DNA of 41,939 bases, taken from assembly GCA_029212405.1 (NCBI GenBank), contig JARGNR010000057.1, positions 1 through 41,939 on the forward strand, written 5' to 3'. Of the stretch, positions 14,758-23,857 are shown piece after piece (positions within the stretch are counted from its first letter, which is position 1; each line of letters starts with the position of its first letter). The translations under genes were made by a program, and so were the position numbers. The notes beneath the pieces are model-generated. The model ran no database searches, had not been told where the DNA came from, and worked only from the letters and a program-made list of their open reading frames with translations. The stretch comes from Saprospiraceae bacterium (GTDB lineage Bacteria; Bacteroidota; Bacteroidia; Chitinophagales; Saprospiraceae).

Positions 14758-17739
14758 ATGAAGAAAATGAAAATCATATTAGCAAATGTATGCTTACTTT
14801 TATTTGCATTTTCGAGCGCTGCTCAAAACATCACTGTATCTGGAACAGTCGTAGACAGTGCTGAGCCTTTGATAGGGGTTAATGTATCAATTAAGGGTTC
14901 TTCTACCGGTACTGCCACTGATATTGATGGAACATATACCTTAAGCAATCTATCGAGTAGTGATATACTTGTTTTTAGTTACACCGGATATACCACTGAA
15001 GAAATCTTAGTCGGTGATCAAACTATCATAAATGTGACTTTATTGGAAGCGACAGAACTACTTGCTGAAGTTACAGTAGTCGGATACGGTACTAAAAAGA
15101 AGAGTAATGTGGTAGGTGCCGTTACGAGTGTAGATATCGAGGAAGCAACTGCCTTACCTACGACCAATGTTTCTGAAATGCTCAGGGGGCGTGCCGCAGG
15201 AGTTCAAGTAAACTTGGGTGATGCAAGACCAGGAGGTGGATCTGATATTGTTATCCGTGGAAATGTTTCGGTAGCGCCCAATGGAAATTCTCCTTTGATC
15301 ATCGTTGATGGGTTACCCTTTGACAACTTGAATGATATTTCCCCTGATGATATTGCAAACATTGAAATATTAAAAGATGCAGCATCTACAGCGATCTATG
15401 GTTCTCGAGCTTCGAATGGAGTAATTTTGGTTACGACCAAATCGGGTAAAGAAGGAAGAATTACTTTAAACTACCATGGATTTACGACTACGCAATCGGT
15501 TACACGTAACTTCAATCAATATACTGGTTCACAATTCATTGATCTAAGAAGAGAAGCCAACCGTAATCGTTTTACTGGAGAATATTTAAATGATCTAAAT
15601 GTGTTCAGTCCTTTTGAATTGGAAGCGATAGAAAATCAAAGCTTTGTAGATTGGGAGGATTTAATTCTAGAAGATGCTTTTTTGCAAAGTCATGCATTGA
15701 GTCTTTCTGCCGGTAGTGAAAAAACAAAAGTTTTCTCTAGTATCAATTACTTTGATCAAGCTGGAATCATTCCTAATTCTGGATTTAAAAGAGGAACGTT
15801 TAAACTAAATATTGATCAAAAAATTTCAGATAAATTGAGTCTGAAAGGGATTATCAACTATCAAAACGCAAAGCAAGATAGAGAAACAGGGAATTTGAAT
15901 TTCACTAATATTACTCCTCTAGCAAAGCCTTTTGATGAAAATGGAGAGTTAATTAAGTTTTATTTCGGACCGGCCAATACAGCTGTAAATCCATTATGGG
16001 ACCAACGAGAGTCTGTAGATGAAACCAGTACAAATTTGACTGATGTCAACTTGAAAGTAAATTATGAGTTGATGCCTGGTTTATCGTATACGCTAAATTC
16101 GTTTATAAGAAATAGAAACACAAATCGTGGACTGTATCGAACGTCTTTGCATTCTGCGGGAGATGAAGGAGTGAATGGATTTGGATTACTTTCAAACTCC
16201 TTGTATCGACAACTTTTGATTGAGAATATTGTGACCTATGCTCCAGAAATAAGTGATGATCATACAATTGATTTCACTGCAGTTCAGGCATTTGACGAGC
16301 AAAGAAATGAATATACTCAAATCGATAAATCAGGTTTCACAAATGATGCATTGAGTTATAATGGGGCGGCAACTACCTTATTGGCAAATTTTAGAGATGT
16401 GTCAAAGAGAAGGTTGTTGTCTTACATGGGTAGAGTTCGATATGATTATTTGGATCGGTACCTTGTAGAATTGACGGCTAGAGCAGATGGAGCATCAGTA
16501 TTCTCAGAAAATAATAAGTGGGGATTTTTCCCAGCCGTATCTGCCGCTTGGAAGATGCATTTAGAACCATTCATGGCAAATGTATCACAAGTAAGCGAGC
16601 TTAAACTACGTCTAAGTTATGGTGCTACGGGTAACCAAGGGATCAATTCTTTAGAAACTTTAGGTCGGGCGGATAATATACCTTACGTTTTTGGTGACCA
16701 AACCGTAAGTGGAGCTACTGCCTCTTCGAGATTACCTAACCCGAACTTGAAATGGGAAACTACCAGAACGTTCAATGCTGGGGTAGATTTTGCCCTGTTT
16801 GACAAGAATCTCTTTGAAGGTACCATCGAATATTATTACGCAAAAACATCGGACCTCCTATTGGATAGAGCAATCGCAGGTACTACAGGTTTTAACGTGA
16901 TTCGATTCAATGTAGGAGAATTAGAAAATAGAGGAATTGAGGCAAGTTTGATAACCAATCTTGTGAGACAAAAGGATTTCAATTGGTCTATCGGAATGAT
17001 GTACTCAAGAAACAGAAATAAGATTTTATCACTAACAGGTGAATTGGATGATGATGGCAACCAAATTGATATTACAGATTCATTCGGTCGTCGATTATCT
17101 GTCGGGCAATCCATCAATAACATTTGGTTACCTCAATACGACGGTATCTTCCAAGAAGGAGATGACATTGCAGGTAGTGGAATCCCTCTCGCTCAACCGG
17201 GAGACATTAGAGTAATTGATCAGGATGGAAACGGTCAAATAGACAATAGAGACAATGTCTTCATTAGTACGGATCCCGACTGGTATGGTTCATTAAATAC
17301 GACCATGAACTACAAGGGTTTTGAAATGTTTGTAGATGTATTTTTTGTTAAAGGAGCTACCAAATTAAATACAGTTTTAGCCAACGGAGAATTGTGGAAA
17401 GGAGCAATTAATGGCATTAGAGCCAAGTACTATACGCCTGAATTTCCATCTCTAGATTATCCTCGACCAAAACCGGACACACATGTTCATCTATTTCCAT
17501 TTGCAGTGAGAGATGCTTCATATGCTCGTTTGAGAACAGTTACACTCGGGTATACTTTCCCGGAGGAAACAGTTAGCGGACTTGGCTTCAGTAAAATAAA
17601 TGTTTATGTAACTGGAACAAATTTATTTACAGCTACAGATTTTCGTTCCTATAGTCCTGAACAAAATCCAGTTAATGGAGGCTCAACAGCTTTTCCAGAA
17701 ACACGAAATTTCACATTTGGTCTTAAACTTGGATTTTAG
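14758..17739 (+). CDS. SusC/RagA-family TonB-dependent outer-membrane transporter
   Basis: The 993-residue protein starts with a signal peptide ending SSAAQ, then a carboxypeptidase-regulatory-like domain (VSGTVVDSAEPLIGVNVSIKG), a TonB-box region with VTVVGYGTKKKSNVVGAV, the plug (EMLRGRAAGVQV, IVIRGN, PLIIVDGLPFD, AASTAIYGSRASNGVILVTT) and a C-terminal barrel ending FTFGLKLGF. It forms the outer-membrane pore of a SusCD importer energised by TonB. The next gene is its SusD partner, 23 bases downstream. The neighbouring triple-repeat lipoprotein and GH16 remnant suggest a beta-glucan such as laminarin as substrate; this is inference from context. Confidence 0.94.
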   Translation: MKKMKIILANVCLLLFAFSSAAQNITVSGTVVDSAEPLIGVNVSIKGSSTGTATDIDGTYTLSNLSSSDILVFSYTGYTTEEILVGDQTIINVTLLEATELLAEVTVVGYGTKKKSNVVGAVTSVDIEEATALPTTNVSEMLRGRAAGVQVNLGDARPGGGSDIVIRGNVSVAPNGNSPLIIVDGLPFDNLNDISPDDIANIEILKDAASTAIYGSRASNGVILVTTKSGKEGRITLNYHGFTTTQSVTRNFNQYTGSQFIDLRREANRNRFTGEYLNDLNVFSPFELEAIENQSFVDWEDLILEDAFLQSHALSLSAGSEKTKVFSSINYFDQAGIIPNSGFKRGTFKLNIDQKISDKLSLKGIINYQNAKQDRETGNLNFTNITPLAKPFDENGELIKFYFGPANTAVNPLWDQRESVDETSTNLTDVNLKVNYELMPGLSYTLNSFIRNRNTNRGLYRTSLHSAGDEGVNGFGLLSNSLYRQLLIENIVTYAPEISDDHTIDFTAVQAFDEQRNEYTQIDKSGFTNDALSYNGAATTLLANFRDVSKRRLLSYMGRVRYDYLDRYLVELTARADGASVFSENNKWGFFPAVSAAWKMHLEPFMANVSQVSELKLRLSYGATGNQGINSLETLGRADNIPYVFGDQTVSGATASSRLPNPNLKWETTRTFNAGVDFALFDKNLFEGTIEYYYAKTSDLLLDRAIAGTTGFNVIRFNVGELENRGIEASLITNLVRQKDFNWSIGMMYSRNRNKILSLTGELDDDGNQIDITDSFGRRLSVGQSINNIWLPQYDGIFQEGDDIAGSGIPLAQPGDIRVIDQDGNGQIDNRDNVFISTDPDWYGSLNTTMNYKGFEMFVDVFFVKGATKLNTVLANGELWKGAINGIRAKYYTPEFPSLDYPRPKPDTHVHLFPFAVRDASYARLRTVTLGYTFPEETVSGLGFSKINVYVTGTNLFTATDFRSYSPEQNPVNGGSTAFPETRNFTFGLKLGF

Positions 17740-17762
17740 TCGAGAACGTAAAAAATTAAAAC

Positions 17763-19376
17763 ATGAAAACACAAAATAAAATACACATAAATAAAAGCAT
17801 CTGGGTCTTAGTTTTTGCTTTCTTTTTCTCTGCTTGTGGAGATGATTTTTTGAAAGATGAATTATTATCGGATACTTCTGTAGAATTTTTATACTCTACG
17901 CCAGAAGGTTTGGAGAATGCCGTTGTTGGTTTATATACGCTCAATAGACAAATCTATGAAGACAATAGTTTGAATGGATCATTCCCTCTAATACTTCAAG
18001 CCAAAAGTGATCTTTCGGTTGGAATTACAGGTGAGATTTCCCTCTTCAGCAGATTACTTTGGGGAGCGAGTTTGGGTGATTTTGGAACAGCATCAGGAAT
18101 TAATAAATACTGGGTGCACTTCTACAAAATAGTGGATCGGTCTAATGCTATTGTTCAAGCTGCAGAAAACTTGGAAGATATAGATGAAGATCGTCGAAAT
18201 CAAATACTGGCAGAAGCGAGATGTATGCGAGCAAATTCCGTCTTCACGCTATATCGATTGTTCAATAACATTTTCGTAAGTACCATTCCTACAACTCCTG
18301 AAAATGCATTTGATGTTCCGAGTGACAAATCTTCGAAAGAAGAAATTTTCTCCTTGATCAAAAGTGATTTAGATTTTGCCATAAGCAATTTGGACTTTAC
18401 TACGGATCAATTTGGAAGATGGACACAAGGATCAGCTAGACATATTCGTGCAAAAGTTGCCATGTGGGAAGAGGATTGGAACGAAGCGGCTACTCAGACA
18501 GAAACGATCTTATCCAGTGGAAATTACAGTCTAGTGCCTTCCACGAAGGAAGTTTTTGCAGGGGACCTCAATCATTCAGAAACACTCTTTGCTGTAAACT
18601 TCAAGAACGAGACGATTGGAGGGGGAAGTTACCACATTATGAATTGGAATGTAGTTTCCAACTATGCAGATGCACCTGGAGTTGTTCAATCCATCGAAAA
18701 CGGGGGAGCTGGCATCGGTTTTATGTCACTAAATGATTATACAATCGACTTATTAGAGGAAGATCCAAATGACGACAGAAAGGACAATACGTACTACATT
18801 TTTAATTATGCGTACAATGATGAAGAAACATTGCCAGCAGGAAAAACAATAGGTGACCCGCTAGATCTTTATGAAAATTCAGCTACGAATCAAAATGAAT
18901 TCATGCTGTATTACAGAAGACAAAATCCTGGAGTGCTTAAGTTTTTTGATGACGAAGTAGAGCCTACTGATAGAAATCATTTTAAGAATGTGATGATATA
19001 CAGATTGGCCGAAACCTATCTTATCGCAGCAGAAGCTAATCTTAATTTAAATGATGAAGCAAAAGCACTGGAATATGTAAATGCAGTTCGAAATCGGGCA
19101 AATGCTGCTTCGGTAACTTCAGTTGATTTACAGACCATCTTGGATGAGCGAGCACGTGAATTGGCTTTTGAAGGACAACGTTGGTTTACATTGAAAAGAA
19201 CGGGTAAGTTGTTTGAATTCTTACTAGACCATATGAACAACGACAACATGAATGAATCTTATCCAGAAGGGAACCCTAAAGATATTCTAAGAGAATATAT
19301 GCAAAATTGGCCTATCCCTCCACAACAAATGGATTTATTGGGTCCAAGTTACCCTCAAAATGATGGTTATAATTAA
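17763..19376 (+). CDS. SusD/RagB-family glycan-binding lipoprotein
   Basis: The 537-residue product has a lipoprotein signal with Cys in FFSACGDDFL, and SusD-type features: an N-terminal TPR-rich helical region (EGLENAVVGLYTLNR, ILAEARCMRANSVFTLYRLF), RHIRAKVAMWEEDWNEA, and a C-terminal segment YLIAAEANLNLNDEAKALEYVNAVRNRA followed by ERARELAFEGQRWF. It caps the SusC pore and captures oligosaccharides at the surface. It follows susC by 23 bases and precedes the triple-repeat lipoprotein by 59 bases, so all three are probably co-transcribed. Confidence 0.93.
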   Translation: MKTQNKIHINKSIWVLVFAFFFSACGDDFLKDELLSDTSVEFLYSTPEGLENAVVGLYTLNRQIYEDNSLNGSFPLILQAKSDLSVGITGEISLFSRLLWGASLGDFGTASGINKYWVHFYKIVDRSNAIVQAAENLEDIDEDRRNQILAEARCMRANSVFTLYRLFNNIFVSTIPTTPENAFDVPSDKSSKEEIFSLIKSDLDFAISNLDFTTDQFGRWTQGSARHIRAKVAMWEEDWNEAATQTETILSSGNYSLVPSTKEVFAGDLNHSETLFAVNFKNETIGGGSYHIMNWNVVSNYADAPGVVQSIENGGAGIGFMSLNDYTIDLLEEDPNDDRKDNTYYIFNYAYNDEETLPAGKTIGDPLDLYENSATNQNEFMLYYRRQNPGVLKFFDDEVEPTDRNHFKNVMIYRLAETYLIAAEANLNLNDEAKALEYVNAVRNRANAASVTSVDLQTILDERARELAFEGQRWFTLKRTGKLFEFLLDHMNNDNMNESYPEGNPKDILREYMQNWPIPPQQMDLLGPSYPQNDGYN

Positions 19377-19435
19377 TCGTATTCAACAAGAAATAATACA
19401 TTTTAAAATTGAATTGATTTTAAAAACATATAAAA

Positions 19436-21652
19436 ATGAAAAAAAGCAATATAAATTTGGGTAAAGGATACAATGCCAGTTTTGGGCTTATACTTATTCT
19501 TTTCACCATAATTTCAATTACCATATCTTCTTGTAGCAAAGAAGATGATATTCCACCTCCTTCAGCCTACGTGCCACCAGAGCCCGATACTACTGGAGGC
19601 TGTGTGTTTCTAATAATTACTCCTGAATTAATCGATGATGTGACGATAGATTTTGAGTGTGAAGGCCCAGAATACACTGTATTTGGAGAACTCGAAGGTA
19701 CCATTAGCATTAATGCTATTGAGAATCCAGTGTCTGGAGGCATTAATACCTCAGATTTGGTCGTGGAAGTCATCCAAACTGCAGGATTAGAACCTTGGGC
19801 AGGTTTCTTTTTTGATTTATCAGAAAAGGTAGACTTTTCAACGTATCAAGCTGTAAAGGTAAGTGTTTACTCACCTGCTGCTGGTCAGATGATCAATTTA
19901 AAATTGGAGGATAGTACCGATGGCTCCATTGCTAAAGAGGTATCCGCCACTACCACTGTAGGAAACGAATGGGAAGAACTGTCATTTGATTTCTCAATGG
20001 GAGACAGTGATAAATATGATAGGTTTGTACTATTTTTTGACTTTCAAGGACCAAAAGACATGGAAACCATTCACTATTTTGATGATATCAAGCTAGGAGA
20101 AGGAGGAAGTACAGGAGGAGAAGTTACAGCTGTACCAACTACAACGGCGCCTACCCCTTCAGTCACTGCAGACAAAGTAATTTCTCTATTCTGTAATGAA
20201 TATATGGATGTACCTATTGATACCTGGCAAACAGAGTGGTCTGCTGGAACATTATTGGATACCATGATTTTAGGAGATGATGTTAAAAAGTATAGTGCGT
20301 TGAGCTTTGTAGGCATAGAAGCCGTCATGAATCCTATTGATGTAACTTCCATGACTCATTTCCGCACCGATATCTGGACCGCTGACGCTACTGAATTCAA
20401 AATCAAATTGGTAGATTTTGGTCCAGATGGAATGTTTGATGGAGGAGACGATACGGAACATGAAATTACTTTTACCGAATTGCCTTTGGAGGAATGGATC
20501 AGTTTAGATGTTCCACTTTCCGATTTCACAGGATTAACAACTCAATCCAATATTGCACAATTGATTTATTCTGCTGCACCTGCTGGTCAGAATACCGTTT
20601 TTGTTGACAATGTATTCTTTTACGATTCAGAAGGAGTATTTTCAGCTCCTACTACAACAGCTCTTGATCCAACATTCAATCAAATGAATGTAATCTCTAT
20701 GTTTAGCGATGTGTATATGAATGTGCCTGTAGATACATGGAGAACAGAATGGTCCGTCGCTGACTTTGAAGAAATTGAACTAATGGGGAACAAAATTTAT
20801 AAGTACAGCAACTTGAATTTTGTGGGTGCGGAAACGGTAATGAATCAAATAGATGTTTCAAACATGACGCATTTCCATGTAGATGTGTGGACGCCTGATG
20901 CTGCATTATTTAGAATTAAACTGGTAGACTTTGGACCAGATGGTGCTTTTGGAGGAGACGATACAGAACACGAATTAATTTTTGAATCTCCAGCACAAGG
21001 GGAATGGATTAGTCTTGACATTCCGCTCACGGACTTTGTAGATTTAACAACAACGGAAAACATTGCTCAATTGATCTTCTCTGGAGACCCTGCAGGTGAT
21101 TTAACATTATATATTGATAATGTATATTTCCATAACAACATGGGGCCAGTGACAGAACCTACTACACCTGCACCAACTCCAGAATTAGATGCAGCAGATG
21201 TAATATCTATGTTTAGTGATGCTTATTCCAATGTACCTGTTGATACCTGGAGAACGGATTGGTCCGTAGCAGATTTCGAAGAATTGGACATAATGGGGAA
21301 TGCTACTTACAAGTACAGCAATTTGAATTTTGTAGGTATAGAAACTGTAATGAATCAAATCGACATCAGTGAAATGACTCACTTCCATGTAGACATTTGG
21401 ACTGCAGATGCAGATGTATTTAGAGTAAAATTAGTGGATTTTGGTCCAGATGGTGGATTTCAAGGAGGAGATGACACAGAGCATGAATTGGTTTTTGAAG
21501 ATCAAACCAAAGGCCAATGGATCAGTCTAGAATTACCTATTGCAGATTTTACAGGTTTAACAACTTACGAAAATATTTCTCAACTTATTTTTTCAGGATT
21601 ACCATCTGGGGAAATCAATGTATATGTTGACAATGTATATTTTCACAAATAA
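19436..21652 (+). CDS. Surface lipoprotein with three tandem putative glycan-binding modules
   Basis: The 738-residue protein has a lipoprotein signal (ISSCSKEDD). Residues about 40-225 form a beta-sandwich-like domain with PWAGFFFDLSEKVDFSTY and HYFDDIKL, as in family-unassigned carbohydrate-binding modules. Three tandem modules of about 165-170 residues follow, starting near 237, 404 and 574. Each has VISxF, VPVDTWRTEWS, KYSNLNFVG, MNQIDVSNMTHFHVDIWT, KLVDFGPDG, GGDDTEHEL, EWISLDIPL and VDNVYF; modules 2 and 3 are the most alike. From memory, similar modules accompany GH16 laminarinases in marine Bacteroidota. No catalytic domain is present. The likely role is surface glycan binding beside SusD. 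Confidence 0.8.
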   Translation: MKKSNINLGKGYNASFGLILILFTIISITISSCSKEDDIPPPSAYVPPEPDTTGGCVFLIITPELIDDVTIDFECEGPEYTVFGELEGTISINAIENPVSGGINTSDLVVEVIQTAGLEPWAGFFFDLSEKVDFSTYQAVKVSVYSPAAGQMINLKLEDSTDGSIAKEVSATTTVGNEWEELSFDFSMGDSDKYDRFVLFFDFQGPKDMETIHYFDDIKLGEGGSTGGEVTAVPTTTAPTPSVTADKVISLFCNEYMDVPIDTWQTEWSAGTLLDTMILGDDVKKYSALSFVGIEAVMNPIDVTSMTHFRTDIWTADATEFKIKLVDFGPDGMFDGGDDTEHEITFTELPLEEWISLDVPLSDFTGLTTQSNIAQLIYSAAPAGQNTVFVDNVFFYDSEGVFSAPTTTALDPTFNQMNVISMFSDVYMNVPVDTWRTEWSVADFEEIELMGNKIYKYSNLNFVGAETVMNQIDVSNMTHFHVDVWTPDAALFRIKLVDFGPDGAFGGDDTEHELIFESPAQGEWISLDIPLTDFVDLTTTENIAQLIFSGDPAGDLTLYIDNVYFHNNMGPVTEPTTPAPTPELDAADVISMFSDAYSNVPVDTWRTDWSVADFEELDIMGNATYKYSNLNFVGIETVMNQIDISEMTHFHVDIWTADADVFRVKLVDFGPDGGFQGGDDTEHELVFEDQTKGQWISLELPIADFTGLTTYENISQLIFSGLPSGEINVYVDNVYFHK
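20125..21649 (+). repeat. Three in-frame tandem repeats of about 510-520 bp
   Basis: The DNA encoding the three modules is itself repeated, with starts near 20147, 20665 and 21175. Segments such as the one encoding GGDDTEHEL and KLVDFGPDG are nearly identical in all three. Such a tract can gain or lose modules by recombination, so copy number may vary between strains. Confidence 0.75.
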
Positions 21653-21664
21653 TTAATAAGAAAC

Positions 21665-22137
21665 ATGAATCGAATTCAATTCGTTATTACCCTACTATCA
21701 TTTATTGTCGCACTATCCCTTATTGCACAGTGTCTTGAAATAGTTTGGCAGGATGAATTTGAAAAACCAGCATTAGATGCATCTAAATGGTCTTTTCAAA
21801 TTGGTGATGGGTGTGATCTAAATATATGTGGTTGGGGTAATAATGAATTGCAATGATATCAATCTGAAAATGTAGAATTGGAGGATGGCAAGCTTAAAAT
21901 AATGGCAAAAAAAGAGCTTGTCAACACAAACCCTATACATCAGCACGAATAAGAACGCTTAAAAAAGGGGATTGGACATACGGTCGATTTGAAGCATCTA
22001 TTAAACTGCCTGTTGGCAAAGGAATGTGGGGCGCTTTCTGGATGCTGCCATCAGATCAGGTGTATGGAGGTTGGCCTATGAGTGGCATTATCCATGCTTG
22101 GTTGAACTATGTAGTCTTGAATATTCAATTTTTCTAG
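21665..22137 (+). pseudogene. Broken GH16 beta-glucanase (laminarinase-like) gene
   Basis: The reading frame starts with a signal peptide and IVWQDEFEKPALDASKW, then GWGNNELQ, all typical of the GH16 N-terminus. At 21854-21856 TGA interrupts NELQ-YQSENVELEDGKL, where relatives often have Trp (TGG), so one base change explains it. Near 21930-21940 the frame shifts: the next frame reads YTSARIRTLKKGDWTYGRFEASIKLP and GMWGAFWMLP, then VYGGWPMSG. The catalytic motif expected next (GEIDIMEYVG) reads GIIHAWLNYVV, so both catalytic Glu are lost, and the C-terminal half of the enzyme is absent. It follows the triple-repeat lipoprotein by 12 bases and was surely part of the same locus. Confidence 0.88.
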
Positions 22138-22269
22138 AAGGAAGTTACTCTCACTGTAACCTATTTTGATATAAAGTCAATATCACCTCATCAGGTGATA
22201 AGAAGCGCTATGTAGTCCATTAACTTTATGATGTAGAATTTATAGTATTGATCATCAAAAAAAAACTCA

Positions 22270-22671
22270 ATGAAAAATTCAATCATTCAAATGACCTTCT
22301 TTTGCTTCATAGCCATTGTTTTATCGTCCAACCATTGTATGAGTCAAGATACCGCTTGTGAATTTACTGTTCGATTTACAGATCCACACACTGGGAGTGA
22401 TGAACATGAAACCGCGCAAGTAACCATCCATCATGACGAAATACTCTGCGTCGTAGCTGATGTAAAAAATCAAGCGAATAAGTCGAAAGCGTTAACCCTT
22501 GTTATTACCAAACCCAAACACCCCAATGCTTTTAAAGTAGATGGTTCATATGGAACTGTTTGGTTAAAGAAAAATGGAAAAACTGTAGAATTGAAAGATG
22601 TCACCGTAAAGAAAAAACAAAAAAAGGGTAATAAAATATATGTTCTGCTTAAGTTTAAAAAGGCAAAGTGA
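22270..22671 (+). CDS. Small secreted protein of unknown function
   Basis: A 133-residue product with a signal peptide (cleavage near CMSQ-DTA) and a predicted all-beta mature part. It begins DTACEFTVRFTDPHTGSDEHE and ends in a Lys-rich tail (KKKQKKGNKIYVLLKFKKAK). I do not recognise the family. Two cysteines in the mature part (residues about 30 and 60) could form a disulfide. It lies 132 bases after the GH16 remnant and 148 bases before the isoaspartyl peptidase, and is probably its own transcription unit. Confidence 0.6.
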   Translation: MKNSIIQMTFFCFIAIVLSSNHCMSQDTACEFTVRFTDPHTGSDEHETAQVTIHHDEILCVVADVKNQANKSKALTLVITKPKHPNAFKVDGSYGTVWLKKNGKTVELKDVTVKKKQKKGNKIYVLLKFKKAK

Positions 22672-22819
22672 GTATGGTAGAAACTATATAGTGGCATCAA
22701 AGCTCCGTAAATATTAGCTCACTTTCCCTTTAAATAATTTGGAAACAGAGATGTAAAATTGATGTCCAAATCCACATTATAGAATTAAAAGAACTTCACT
22801 ACCTTCGCTTTTTTAAAGT

Positions 22820-23761
22820 ATGAAAGGAATGAAAAAAATCACTATAGCCATCCATGGAGGAGCTGGAACGTTAATAAAAGGTAAGATGACTGCTGAAAAA
22901 GAAACAGCATATAAGGCTGCACTTGAAGAGGCGCTTCAGAAAGGATATGAAGTATTAAAAAAGGGGGAATCTGCAATGAATGCAGTAGAGGCTGCTGTAT
23001 GTAGTTTAGAAGATAGCCCCCTTTTTAATGCTGGCAAGGGAAGTGTTTTTACCGCAACAGGAACACATGAAATGGACGCTTCTATTATGGATGGAAAAGA
23101 TCTTAAAGCTGGAGCAGTTACATCGATTACAGGAATTAAAAACCCTATTTCTCTAGCAAGAGATGTAATGAATCACACAGAACATGTGTTTTTGGGAGGC
23201 CAAGGCGCTATGGACTTTGCTAAGTCATTGGACTATGAAATTATGAGTCCAAATTATTTTCACGATGATCTTCGACATGATCAATGGCAGCAACTCAAAG
23301 ATACCGATCAATTCCAATTGGATCATTCATTGAAAAAAGATTCAAAATTCGGAACTGTGGGAGCAGTTGCCTTGGACCAAGATGGAAATATTGCAGCGGC
23401 TACTTCTACAGGAGGAATGACAAATAAACGATTTGGACGTGTGGGTGATAGCCCTATGATAGGTGCAGGTACATATGCGAATAACAAAACATGTGCGGTT
23501 TCTTGTACAGGCAGTGGTGAATACTTCATTCGAGGAGTGGTCGCCTACGATGTTTCTGCCCTTATGGAGTATAAAGGATTGAGTCTAATGGACGCATCCA
23601 ACGAAGTCATTCAAAAACGAATACTTGAAATCGGAGGAGATGGTGGACTTATCGCTGTGGATAAAGAAGGAAACCTGGCGCTTCCATTCAACACAGAAGG
23701 CATGTATAGAGCTTTTATTGATATAAATGGAAATAAGGTGATTGCCATTTATAAAAATTAA
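22820..23761 (+). CDS. iaaA: Isoaspartyl peptidase/L-asparaginase (Ntn hydrolase)
   Basis: The 313-residue precursor has the plant-type asparaginase family features (PF01112): IAIHGGAGT at residues 9-17, FNAGKGSVF, MDASIMDG, and the autocleavage site FG-TVGAVALD, where Thr179 becomes the N-terminal nucleophile of the beta subunit, then TSTGGMTNK, GRVGDSPMIGAGTYA and STGSGEYF-like CTGSGEYFIR. It hydrolyses beta-aspartyl dipeptides. Next to cphB and cphA its likely job is the last step of cyanophycin breakdown, splitting beta-Asp-Arg into Asp and Arg. It could start at the ATG three codons later. It lacks a signal peptide, so it is cytoplasmic. Confidence 0.92.
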   Translation: MKGMKKITIAIHGGAGTLIKGKMTAEKETAYKAALEEALQKGYEVLKKGESAMNAVEAAVCSLEDSPLFNAGKGSVFTATGTHEMDASIMDGKDLKAGAVTSITGIKNPISLARDVMNHTEHVFLGGQGAMDFAKSLDYEIMSPNYFHDDLRHDQWQQLKDTDQFQLDHSLKKDSKFGTVGAVALDQDGNIAAATSTGGMTNKRFGRVGDSPMIGAGTYANNKTCAVSCTGSGEYFIRGVVAYDVSALMEYKGLSLMDASNEVIQKRILEIGGDGGLIAVDKEGNLALPFNTEGMYRAFIDINGNKVIAIYKN

Positions 23762-23795
23762 AACGAGGCGCTATTTTTAATACATTAAATTTTGC

Positions 23796-23828
23796 ATTCA
23801 ATAAACTGAGCATCTCAGCTTATTGAAT
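23796..23828. terminator. Bidirectional hairpin between convergent iaaA and cphB
   Basis: ATTCAATAA, one unpaired base, CTGAG, the loop CAT, CTCAG, one unpaired base, TTATTGAAT: a 14-bp stem with one internal mismatch, midway between the two stop codons. AT-rich sequence follows on either strand but no long T-run. It probably ends transcripts from both sides. Confidence 0.7.
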
Positions 23829-23857
23829 CTTAGACTGAATCGAGATTCAATACAGAT

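Noticed and set aside
21955-22137. Second half of the GH16 gene as a separate functional gene
   Set aside because: It has no start or signal peptide and lacks both catalytic Glu, so it is part of one decayed gene.
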